This document shows positions 17,230 to 28,370 of a stretch of DNA of 64,000 bases, in pieces. Location: NCBI GenBank assembly GCA_013398015.1, contig VZRR01011618.1:1-64000 (forward strand), given 5' to 3'. The number at the start of each line of letters is the position of its first letter. The stretch's first letter is position 1. A program made the position numbers and the translations under genes. The notes under the pieces were generated by a model, which saw only the letters and a list, made by a program, of their open reading frames with translations, had not been told where the DNA came from and made no database searches. This DNA comes from Oreocharis arfaki (Eukaryota > Chordata > Aves > Passeriformes > Paramythiidae).

Positions 17230-20200
17230 AGGTGATGGCTGTGGCATATGTACGTAGTGGGTTTTGTATGCCCTAATTATGCCCAGGCCATTTATAGAAC
17301 TGAGGCAGGGTAAGGTGCTGTACATGGGGCTCTGCTTCTTCTGTGAAAACAGCACCATAAAAGAAACAAGGGGAAAAATTCACAAGCAGATAACTGAAAA
17401 AATGCAAAATGCTTTTTGCTTTTGAGTCTGGAAGGTGCTGCCTTTCACACAGGCTCCCAAGAGCAACCTCTGGAGAGCAAAGTCTATTCCTCTCCTCTCC
17501 GGGAGAAGCAAACCAAGATCAACAGCTCCCACTCTCCCTCTCCTGGTGGAAGTAAAACATCTTAAAAAGGAGTTACGTCTCACCTGCTTCTCACTGTTCC
17601 CAGTTCCCTGGACACTGTCTCCAAGCCCCAGGCAGTGGCCCCCATAGCACCCACTAAGGTGGGTGACATCAAGGGGAGCAGAGAGAAAACATCTGCCCAG
17701 CTGGTGGCTCAGACATGGCAGAGATTTCCTCAGGGAACTGGGAGAATTGCAGGGTTAGATAAAGTGGAAAAAGGGAAATAGAGCACTGAGAAGAATAAAG
17801 AATGTTGCACAGGACTCCAGAGAGGGCTGTGGAGGGACCCAACATCGCTTTTGGTGGGCATCTACAGCAATCAAGCATTTTCTTCCTTTTTTCTTTTTCT
17901 TTTTTTTTTTTTGGGCCTGTTCTGAAACTCTAATACCGCTGGTAGCACTCTGAGGGCCCAGTTTGGTTATTGTTCGGCAGCCAGTTTTCAAAGGTGATAT
18001 TAACATCTTCCCAGAGTAATATCCATCACATCTTGGTGGGTGGGAGGGCAAGGAAAGCCCCCAGCCCTCCTCAGAGAGCTCCCCTTGACCCTTCCTGGTG
18101 GCACTGCTGCCTGTCCCATGCTCACAGACATGACCCTGGTTAAATATCAGGGAATCTCTGCCTCTCCTTTAGTCATAGATGTCTGGATGAAGCTGGGGAG
18201 AGAAAGTCTGCTGCATAAATGAGACTTTGGGGGAAAAAAAAGGCCTTCTCTCAAGTATTTTTATTCATAGAGATCTTTTATAGGGTAAATCAGCCGAAAG
18301 TTAAAAGAAGAAATGTTTCATATCTGGAACAGTCAATGAATTCCAGAGGTCATTATAGTGCTAAGGTTCCTAATCCCCTCTCAAGCAGAGGAATGTTTAA
18401 ATTGGTGAGAAGCAGGGGTCAAGTCCAGGCAGGTATTTCAGTGCCTAACTTGTACTGACATTAATGGGAATAGGGGTCTCTGGGGAGGAATTGTGGACCT
18501 GGGCCTGTATATCATTCCTATAAATGAAACAGGGCTTGTGTTGCACGTGTGTAACAGTACATTATTATTCTTTTCAAAGCAAGGTCTTTCCTTGTAGACT
18601 CTTTAGCATTTCTCAACTGTTTTGTCCTTCCAAGATTGGTGTGAACAGATTCTGCAGCAAGCTCATGCTGGGCAAAAGCCACTTGCCAGAAAAATAAGCA
18701 AAACACCAGAGTTCAGTGATTTATTCCAGATAGTGATTAAATAGCCAGGTGTCAGCTGTGATTTGAAAAAGCTGCATGGGGCATTGGGAGGTCCAAACTG
18801 CACAGATCCAGGTGAATTCCTTGGAAACCTGTTTATACCTGAGTATAAAGTGGAGTGGGAGCCAAGTGAGTGGAGCCAAGCCTAGCTGGCTCTACCTGCT
18901 GACATTTAAAATCATATTTAATGATGCTTCCCCTACATGCAGGCATACAAAGGGAATCTCTTTGGACTCTCCAGTTGTAAGAAACCCTCTGCTAGACGCA
19001 TCCAGCATTTACTCCCGGCTTTTGCGGCTCTCCCGTCCTGCTAACCAAAGTGGGACCAGTTTATGTGAGGCGAGATGTGCAGGAAGACAGAGTATTTCTC
19101 AACACTCCGTACAGGGTGGTGGGGACGAACCTTCGGGCTGTCAAACCCTCCTCCCGCTCCCGCTCTCTCCTCTGTGCCACCGGGCAGAGTCCCTGGCCAC
19201 AAGATGGAGCTGGCTCTTTGCAGTTGCAGGATAAGGCACCCCAGGGGCAAAACCTTTTAATGAGCACGCTTTTCTTGGGGCTAACCATTAACAGACACAC
19301 AGGCAGGTTTCCATGGAGCTGCTAATTTTTAACCCTCTCCTGTGTCCCAGCCTTGTACATCCCCACGCCCGTCCCTCTGATGGTGCATTACTTAACTCTG
19401 AGGATTGGGGCGTATTTTTTGGGGTGGTTCATGGCTGGAGATATCCGTCACCCTTTTCAGTCCAGCACATCAGTGAGCCACTCCTGAAAATAGCGTCTCA
19501 GGCAGACAAGTGCCTCCCAGCCTGCTCCAGGGACTGCAGGGACACAAAAACCTGGCCAGGTTTGGTCTGGCTTCATCATCCCTGTCTCAACTTTATGAAA
19601 CATAGAGGCACAACGAAAGTCTCCCCCTTGTACCTCCCTCACTTTCCATCCCAGCAGCTTCAGGCATGGACTAGCTCAGAGATTTATTCTGAACTCTGCC
19701 CTTTTTTCATCTACTAGAGGGTCAAAACTTGGCAAAACTACTTTAGGTGCTGTTCTCTGCTTCCCAGAAGTGCTGCAGTGCTGCTCTTCAGCAGGTCAGG
19801 AGTTGTTTGGGAGTAGTGTTGCTCTTGAGTATCTGAGAGCAGAGGCTGGTCCTTAGATGGTAAAAATATCTATTTTTATAGCAGGCAGCAGCAACATGTG
19901 CTGCATCTTCAGCCAGAGAATAGAAATAGGATTAAATTTATGATTGTAATTTTTGGCATGTGGAAGTTGCCAAGTACTAACAAGGATTTTGTCTGAATTG
20001 TGTTTTTTTAATAGCTTCCTTGGAAAAAGCAGGAGACAAACTTTTTCCATGGTAGTGAAAACCCCAGCAGCCTGGTCTGTGGGCTCACCTGTGGGAGGAG
20101 GCTGCGTGGGGATGGCAAAGCTGCGTGGTGCCCACAGCTTGTGTCTCTGTTCCCCCCTATTTCCCGTCACGGCACAGCCAGGAGGAACCAGCAAACAGAA

Positions 20201-23200
20201 CAGCGAGGACCTGGAAAAGAAAATAAAGTGTTTTCCTAATACAAGAACTGTTTGTAACATGGTGCAGGTTTCCAAGGTTCAGATGAGTTTGCTTTTTATT
20301 TCACATCCCTGATCCTACACCCCAGTTAGACCCCAGCTCTCCTAAAACTCCTTTTTATTGAAACCATAAATCAGCCCAGCTTTCTCACCATCTGAATTCC
20401 AGTTTGGCCACCCTTTGTTGTATGGAGAGCTGCTTGGACCAAAGGACTGAGGGATGTTCAGGACCTGCCGTGCATCAGTGGTACCTGAGACCGGGCTGCA
20501 CCTGGATTACTCCTCCAGCCACCTGACTTCTGGAAATAGGTAATCTTAGATGTCTTAGCTTGTCTTTCTTGCACACTAGAGAGCTGTGCCTGGGATCCTG
20601 AACTTACTGCAAATGTGGTAGTTGAACGAGTTATACCCCATAATGTGGCTGTAATGAGCTACATCCAGACAGAGGATGTTTTTTCCAGCTGGAGCTGCTA
20701 GGAAGTAGCAAACCTAAACTTATGCCACAGAGCCTAGGAACAGGAGAAAGTCAGAGATGTCCCAGGATTTTGCTGCTGGAGAGTGGCAGTACTTTGGGAA
20801 ACACTAAGGCAGAGGTGGAACTTCACCCTGAAACAGGCTGTGGCCTTGTGCAAAGGCCTGGGAGTGGCTCAGACTGGTGCAGGGAGAGGAAGGAGTCACC
20901 ACTGAAAATCCAGAACCTCTTCAGTGCCATGGCAGACATCTAGATATGGCTTAGATGTTTTTATCCACCCTTTCTGCCCTAAGGAAGATATGTCAATGAA
21001 AACCTATCTGTAGAACACCTAGAGTATCTCAGATAAAGGGTTTTATTTGTTTTAACTGATGATAAAAGAGCCAAAGAACCAACTTATAATTACATCACTG
21101 TCAAATTCATGCCCAGCTCAGATCCACTGGGTTTGTGTCCTACTTTAACCAGAGATTAAAGAGTAAGTGATAAGAAAGTGAACATAAAGATCAGGCCTTT
21201 CCAGACAGGGATTTTCCTCTATGTGTTACAGCAGAACTGTGCAATGAGACTGAAAACCCAAGTCCAAGGGCCTCTGTGGTACCTACATACTTGAAGGAGC
21301 CTCAGGAATCTCAGTCTCATGGGCAATGTCATCCTCAAGAATGGCTTTTTGTAGACAGGAGACATGATGGTCAAGAGAGAAAAGACCCAGACAGTGGTGA
21401 TGGCTGTTCCTGGAGATCAAGGGAGACTTTGTTGTAGGTCATCCTTTCATGACCCTCAGGAGACAGAGACCTTTTTTCAGTTCTCATCCCAAAATCTTGG
21501 CGCTGCCTCATTTTCTACTGAGTATATAATAATCTTGTTAAAATATGGGCACTAAAAGCTTTTTTTCCTCAATCACTTATTCAGAACAAGGGAATCCCAG
21601 GAGAAAGATTGAGGGGTTATCTGGTTTCATACATGAAGGCAATCTTTTTTTGGGGCATCTACTGCCACCCCATCCCTGACTTCAGAAAAACAGCCGAGAT
21701 ACATTAGTCCAGTACCCTTGTCACTAGCAAGCAGGAAGGATTTATACCAACACTTTCTTTATCCACCTAATTTCAGGCCTCATATTACCACTGCTCATGC
21801 CTGATTTCTTGGTCTGTGGCCAACCTCAGGGACACAAGGCTTCTTGCTTGCTCTGGGGCCGAGCTGCCCACCTCATGTTCAACCACCAAAAATTCCCCTC
21901 TTGGTGTTAGAGCTGCTCACTTGGCCATTTGTGCAATCACATCCTTTTGCTGCTGCGTGTGGGGCAAGAGAACAGCACTGGCTTCAGAGAAGGTATTAAC
22001 ATTCTTCTCATCAGGGAAGCCACAGCACTTCCTCCCCTGCGGCTCCAGGGGTCTTTCCCTGTACACGCCACACTGTGGTCTGTTGGTTAGTGGTGTTATA
22101 CTGGGATGAGATAAGCTGCCTGTGACTCTGCAGGACTTCAAAGGTGTTTGGCTTGAAAAACATGATGACTGATAGCAGATGTTGAGCATTAACAACATCT
22201 TAATGCTCAAGAAATGCATAGTAGCAGCTCTTGACCTTCCCCCTTCTCATGGGGGTTTTTCATGGGGGCTATGGGATGAGGACAGCCTGGGCAAGGCAGG
22301 CATCAGGTGCTTGTGCCAGTGCCCGGTGCCTGCAGAAAGCAAGAGCTTGGCCTCAGCTGAGCCCAGCTAAATATAACCGGTGACTGAGGAGCTCCTACGC
22401 CTCGCCTGGCTCTGGTCCTGCCGCAATACATTCCTTCTGAAAGCACTGCCCGCTTCCTCAAGCCCTCTTCCCTGCTCCTTGAGATGCCACAGTTGAGTCT
22501 CAGAAGGTGGTTTCCTTCCCTCTGAGTACTTTCTTTACCCCACACCCTTGCTTTTCCTTTCCCCTCCTTGCTCGTTCACCACTTGCCCCTGTGCATCTGC
22601 TCCTTCACCCAGTGCTCCCGGGGCAGCATGGCAGGACATAGGGACACGGGATGAGGGTCTCCCTGCTCCTACAACCAGGAATAGTTTAAAGCTCTCAAAC
22701 ATGAGTTTATCCATGGATATTTGTAGTTGTAGTTGTGTCTTGGGGTACTTGGGCATGGCCAGAAGATCCAAGAAGGGGCTTCTAGGTCTACACAAGTCCT
22801 TTGGGCAGTAAGGCTCATATTGGGTACTTTATCTCTTGCAAATGCAGGATCTGCATTTCACTTCCCCCCCCCAGGAATATTAAAAATATACCACAGAGGA
22901 ACAACCTGGTTCGAAGTCCCCACACACCACATCTTGCATTTCCAGGTCGGCCCAACATGGTCAGTATTAATTTTATTATTAATAAAGGGTGCTAGCATGC
23001 ACCTTATTATGTGTTTGGGATAACAGAGAGAGCTGATGCTGTCCCTTTCCCCACGCACAGTCAACAGCTCGAGGGCAGCTTGTAGGTTACCTCCTGTCCC
23101 GCATACCACACTCCTGCTATGGCAGCAGTTTTGATGAAGCATTTAGTGATATTTTTGTACTGGTTGCAAGCAGTATGGCTGTGATGCTCCTACAACCACA

Positions 23201-23640
23201 CCGGGACTTGGTTTGATTTAGCAGCACCGGGAAAGTTAAAATGTTACAACTTTTGTAAGTGCGTATTTCCTGAAACAACAAGAAGTCACTTTAAACCCAA
23301 ACCTGGTTTATCCCGAGGGTGTGAAGAGGTTGAAGAAATCAGCGAGGTTTGTGAAAGCAGTATTGGGAATCAGTGCAAGCAAGGGGAAATTTTGGCGGGT
23401 GGCATTACAGTTAATCACTTCTGTCTGAGAAGAGCAACACAACCTAAGTGTTTTAAGCAAAAATCTGATGGTGAGGTCTAGTAGACACGAGGGTGTCATG
23501 AAGGTCTGCAGGTCAGGGGTAAGTTGCCTGTTACTACAAATTGCTTTTAAAATTAATGACCAGCTCTAGGGATGATTTATTATTTATTTTAAAAGCAGAA
23601 GAATAGAAAAAGCTCTACAGCAACCCAAACACGATCATAA
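17230..23640. other. Intergenic DNA upstream of ITGB5
   Basis: No gene is supported on either strand. Visible structures are a pyrimidine-rich tract at 17881-17912, a hairpin-forming inverted repeat at 22182-22210, a C run at 22864-22872 and an E2F-like TTTGGCGGG at 23391-23399. The remaining sequence has no pattern I recognise. Confidence 0.6.
22182..22210. repeat. Perfect 11-base inverted repeat with 7-base loop
   Basis: TTGAGCATTAA at 22182-22192 and TTAATGCTCAA at 22200-22210 are exact reverse complements separated by CAACATC. In RNA or single-stranded DNA this would be an 11-pair hairpin. No flanking duplication or gene context explains it. Confidence 0.8.
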
Positions 23641-23889
23641 ACCCGACGCTTCTTTTCGATCTGAAGTACCGATGTCCCAAGCGGTGGGGGCGTGGACCGT
23701 GCCAAAAAAGCCGTCAGGCAGTGAGGGCAGCGCTGCCCGGGTGCCCTGGCTCAAAGAGCCCTTCAGTAAATGGACACAGTCTGTTTGCACAGAGAAAACC
23801 CCTGAAGCAGGAGAATGCCACGTAAGAGCAGGCATTGACCCGTAGGGAATGAGTGCGAGCCCTGCTGTGAGCGGGAGAGGCGGGCGCGC

Positions 23890-24200
23890 ATTCTTCGTGT
23901 GCCTGTGGGTACATCTGTGTGTGTGCCCGTGGCTGCGTGTCTGCGCACGCCGTGCGTGTCTGGCCGTGGGTGTCTGTCCGGGTGCATCTGCAGCGGCGGC
24001 CTGTGCGTGTCCGTGGGTGCGTGTCCCGTGTGCGTGGGCCCGGCCGTGCCCGCGGGTCCCGCTCCGCGCCCGGAGCGGACGGGGCTACGCCTCCCTGCGC
24101 GGGGCGGCGGGGCGGGGAGGCGGCAGCGCACCCTCGGGAGCGGGACAGACACACGCACAGACCCACCGAGAGGCACACGGACACGGGGACGCGCACACCG
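23890..24200. repeat. Opposed GT-rich and AC-rich low-complexity tracts in the CpG island
   Basis: The stretch at about 23,895-24,040 is rich in GTGTG, GCGTGTC and CCGTGGGTG units. The stretch at about 24,145-24,200 is rich in ACACGCACAG and CACACGGACA units on the same strand. They are partly complementary and could pair across about 100 bases. Alternating purine-pyrimidine runs are also prone to Z-DNA. Confidence 0.65.
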
Positions 24201-24270
24201 CCCCGTCCCGTCCCGTCCCGCCGCCCCCGGGCAGCTCCGCGGCNGGCCGCCCCGCTGCAGCCCGGCAGAG
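24200..24270 (+). other. ITGB5: Probable 3' end of ITGB5 exon 1 (signal-peptide coding not readable)
   Basis: The sequence before the strong donor CAGAG/GTAAGG at 24271 is a candidate for the end of exon 1. Its last base, G, would complete the Gly codon with the GT that opens exon 2 at 28285, matching the usual phase 1 first intron of beta integrins. However, the frame required reads RRPRAAPR-x-AAPLQPGR, has no nearby ATG and lacks a hydrophobic signal core. The N at 24244 lies in this stretch and may hide missing sequence. Alternatively, this is a noncoding first exon. The left boundary is arbitrary. Confidence 0.4.
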
Positions 24271-27200
24271 GTAAGGGCCGCTCCGCTCCCGCCGTCCCGG
24301 GCCCTGCGAATGCCGCTCCGGAAGGCGGCTTGTCCCCCAGACCCGCCTCGGTGCTCTCTGTTACCGTCTGTGTTCTCTCCTCCTCTCGCCCCCCTTCCCC
24401 GTGCCTCCCCCCGGCTCCCGCTTTGCCGTGCGCCCGCAGCCGGCGGGACGTGGGTCCCCGCTGTCCCCCGTGTCCCCGTGCCCGGCGGTGGCCGCTGTCG
24501 GGGCTCTCTGCTCGTCCCCGCCGGCCCCGGTTGCGGGCGGCGGGACCCGCGCTCCGGCAGCGCTGCGGGGCACGGACCGCATCCGCGGGGTGTTACACCT
24601 TCGCCTTAAAAAGCACGGAGCTGCTATTTATACACCTCGCTCTATATTTATTGCTAATGGAAGCGGCTGCAGCCACTTCTGTTCGGGGATAAGCACTTGC
24701 ACGGAGTGTTTGCCTGAGCACTCTGAGTTAATCGGTGGGATGAGGAGCAGCAGCAGAAAGCCAGACACAGGCTGTCGCCCTGCCGGTGACCGGTCTCCAC
24801 GCTCAGATCTTGTATCGTTCCCCACTCGCACCTTGTATCGTACCCCCGCCTCTGCGTGGCACCCTCATAGAGAGAGGTCCTTGTCCCCCGTGGGGATGCT
24901 CGCACGGTTTCCACACACACAGGTGAACTGCAGTGCAGTTCCTAACTCCGCTCCAGCAGTACTGGAGATGGTTTCTCTCCTCTCTGAGTACTTGGGGAAA
25001 CTGTTTCATAAGAAGGGAGCCCACAAAATGCCCAAGTCCACCATTCCAGTACTTACTCTCAGTGCTTGATATTGTAATGAGTAATCTTAAGAAGAGGCTC
25101 ATCTTGCAGAGCGCTGTGGCACATGACTGCAAATGCTCCTAAGAGGTTTTCTTAACTTTATTTATTTTGTGTGTCTGGTCCATGAAATTGATGCTTCAGT
25201 ATTGCAGCAGACCATCTTGGGGACAAGTCTCTTAGAATGTCTATAGCAAGCACAGATAAAATGCTCTTTTTTCACACTTGGCTGTATAAAGTGCATCACT
25301 TGGCGGGCTTTTTGTTGGTTTGTTTTTTTTTTTTCCTTCTCTGTCTTCCCTAAGCAAGCCAGTACATTCGCCTCCGTTTGAGGAGCTGCCCAAACTAGGA
25401 TTTCTTGCAGAACAGGTTTAAAATGAGGTCTGATTGCCTGGAGCATCTTTATGAATAAATTTGCTGAGTACCTTTCATGAGAGTTTCCTATCTTGCTCTG
25501 CATCTGTAGTTTGATGTATTAAAATCTCTCCTGTCTAGTGGAATGCACTGTCTTCCTCTACTTTTTTGGGCTCTCCTGCAGCTCAGCCCAAGGGAAGGAT
25601 GTTATTTAGAGATACTCTTTGTGCTTGCTGGACACTACTGTGCAAAATAAATAGGGTGCAGGGCTTAGGATTCAGTGGTGTCAGTATGAAGGACTGTATG
25701 TGGGTTGTGCAGCTCAGCAATCCAGGAGGGTGGATTATTTATCTCCAGAGTAATCCCAGCTAAATCCTGGATGGCATTTTCCCCATTATAAGAAGTTTAG
25801 TTGATTTTTAAGGCGTGGTTTCATTAAATGTATCCAGTCAAAGAGCAGACTGAGTTCTTTCCAGTCTCACTGGATGACTTGCCCCAGCATCTGCAAGGAT
25901 CTAGATTGGCATGAGCATCATCAGGTTCTTCCTCTGCCTGATTCAGGAATGACTGCACTGAATCAAGCACAGCAAAGACTTGCATCTGGAAAATCCTTTG
26001 TGTTTCTACTCCAACTCAAAAAGCTCAGGTTTCAGTCTAAAATTGGAGGGCTTCACAAAGCTCTGTTTTCACAACAATGCTGGAAATGGTTTAGTGTTGC
26101 TACAGAGTGGAAAGAAAAGCATACTTGGAAACTTCAAAAGCTGCCACCGGGAGGAATGTCACCCCATGGCTGGCCACAGGAGCGTGGGCTGCTTTGGTCA
26201 TGGCATGCCATGGAAGGAGGAGACCTTGCTTTTCAGTCAGCTATTACTGTGACTAAGTAAACTCTCAAAAATCCAGCAGTTGAGAACGGAGGTAAATATT
26301 TCCATGTGTTTTAGGAAGTGAAGCTGTGGGAGAGCCAGGCCTGGGTAGCCAGGGTACAAATGCAAGTATTTGCTATATAAAGCCCATTATTTTTGCTGGG
26401 TTACCCTGTGCACGGCTGCCAGAGCAGCAGCTCTCAAGGAGAGGCTTTGGTCTGTGTCGTAGGGTTTGTAAATGCAAATGTTAACTGCTGTCTAAATTTT
26501 AACTCAGTTGAACAAGTTACATTTTGCTTTATACTACCTATTTCTGTTTTGAGCTCTTGCAATGTCCAGGAGCTGGAATATAACTTCTGAATGTGAAACA
26601 AGGAATGAAATGCCCGGGTACGTGGTAATAGCCAGAAGGAAAAAAAAATCTCACACTCTTAAGAAGGCTCTTGTTTGGTATGAATGAGCCCAAGGAGCCT
26701 GTTTGAATGAGAGCCATAGAGAGAGTGCAGGGCTTGGCTCTCTGGGGTTAGAGTTAACCACCTTGCGGGCAGCAGAGACCCGTCAGTGCAGGGCTCTGGC
26801 ACGGTCAGGCCTCTGTGATGACTGAGAATGACTGACAGGACCTACTTAGCCTCTTTTTGTTTTCAGTCCAGGGCACGCTAGGTTTTCCTCCAGCTGTCCA
26901 GCTTGATTCACTGCTTCCTGTGCTCACAGCCCAGCCCCTTACGGGAGCGACCCAGGCAGCCACTGCTTTTCATTTCTCCGTGCAATGTTCACATGGGATA
27001 CAAAAATCCTTCTTCCAAAGCTCTGATGGCAGAAAGATCATGGGACGGAAGAAAACTCCATGTGGCTCTTCAGCAGCTATTGGCAAGTCTGTGGAATCTG
27101 CAGAATACACCCAGTAGCAGCGTGGTGCGCTGGTATCTGCAGATGCAACTGGCTGAAAATAGAGGCCTGACAATGCTTTTATTGACATTTGGGTTGAAAA

Positions 27201-28284
27201 AAATAGCAGACTGGGAGTTCAAGCCTGAGGCGTTTCATTTGGAGTGTGCAGCCTCTGTGCTGAAACCTCGGTTGAAGATTTCCTTAATCATTTATTGACA
27301 GTGGAAGTTAATAGCTGCACCCGGGGGAGCTGGGCCATCAGTGGTATCGAAGGGCACATTCACAGCCACAGGCAGGCTTGAACAAGCTGCTGCATTCAAA
27401 GCCCATACCACTGATGTCTGCTTTGGCTTTACTTGTGTGGTTCCACATAATTTTTAAAGCCCAAAGCCCAAGTTGTGTATTTTGTAAGTGAAACCTGCTC
27501 GGGACCCCTTATGCTGCCAGACACCAGCAATCCAGGAGCAAAGAGCATCTGCCTGGCTGGTGCCCCTGCTGGGATCACAGGCAGGGAGAGCCCTTGGTGT
27601 CTTCCACCCCTGCTGCCTTGGACATGTCCCAGTGCAAACACACTGCAAGGCTTAACCTGGATATCCTGTGGAAATGTCTCTCATAGTAAAATGAAAGTAA
27701 TTTACTGTAACAGTGAGTCCACTGTGAAAATCACCTGTGTGGAAAGGGGAGATGAATATGTTTCAAGAGTGCTTTAATATAAAAATTTTGTAGAGAGGCT
27801 CCCCCAAAAATTCAGCTAGAAAAAATGAGAAGATATGCCTAAAGATGTGACTTTAAAAGTCAGCACCTCAGGAGCTTTTGGAAAGCCAGCTCCATGTTTC
27901 AGGCTGGTCAAATAGTTATTGCATTCTGTCCATAGAAATGGAAATATTTCATTAGGAAGATGAGTAGCTGTACGCTTTGATTAACCAGAAACCATTGAAA
28001 AAGAGTGAAGAAAAATCACCAAATTCAGTCATATTTTAGAGGTACTAATCACCCCAAAACAAGTTTCTGTCCTTTTCATTTACCTTGGGGAAGGAAAAGA
28101 AAACAAGACCTCCTTACAGGTGAATAAAGATTTACAGCTTCTCTTGCCTTTTAGGCTCCTGGGAGATTATTTGCTCTTGTTTGAATTTACAGCATGTTTA
28201 GCATTAGGAGTGTCTCAGAACACCCCTAAACACTGTTTTGGAGTGGAATAGTCATTCACCCCATCCTGTTCTCTCTTGCTGAAG
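24271..28284 (+). other. ITGB5 intron 1 (probable)
   Basis: The first 350 bases are still CpG-rich. After that the sequence is ordinary intron with no supported exon on either strand. I looked for another signal-peptide exon with a phase 1 donor and did not find a convincing one. Confidence 0.5.
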
Positions 28285-28370
28285 GTCTCAATCTGTGCAC
28301 CAGTGGAAGCGCCACGTCCTGTGAAGAGTGTCTCCTCATCCATCCCAAGTGTGCCTGGTGCTCCAAGGAG
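28285..28370 (+). CDS. ITGB5: ITGB5 exon 2: PSI domain start
   Basis: Acceptor TTGCTGAAG, donor GAG/GTAGGT; phase 1 in and phase 0 out. It encodes the N-terminus of the mature protein, including CTSGSATSCEECLLIHPKCA and WCSKE. The four-cysteine pattern C-x7-C-x2-C-x6-C-x2-WC is the PSI domain of beta integrins. There is an in-frame stop at 28227-28229 and no in-frame ATG between it and the exon, so translation cannot start here. Confidence 0.95.

Larger units (their letters stand above)
23650..24620. promoter_or_regulatory. ITGB5: CpG island and likely ITGB5 promoter
   Basis: Base composition changes abruptly to very GC- and CpG-rich DNA, densest at about 24,030-24,560. GC boxes (GGGGCGG and GGCGGGG) cluster at 24101-24123. 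A strong donor, GTAAGG, follows at 24271. This is typical of a vertebrate CpG-island promoter with its first exon, about 4 kb before the first recognisable ITGB5 coding exon. No TATA box is evident. The island includes one undetermined base at 24244. Confidence 0.75.

Noticed and set aside
23899..24692. Overlapping long open frames through the CpG island
   Set aside because: They consist of low-complexity Cys/Val/Arg/Pro sequence from GT- and GC-rich repeats and run across the N. No signal peptide or known family is visible.
24401..25069. 222-codon open frame just after the CpG island
   Set aside because: It is Pro/Arg/Gly-rich from CpG-rich DNA at its start and has no domain. It has no phase 1 donor leading to ITGB5 exon 2, so it looks like a chance frame at the start of intron 1.
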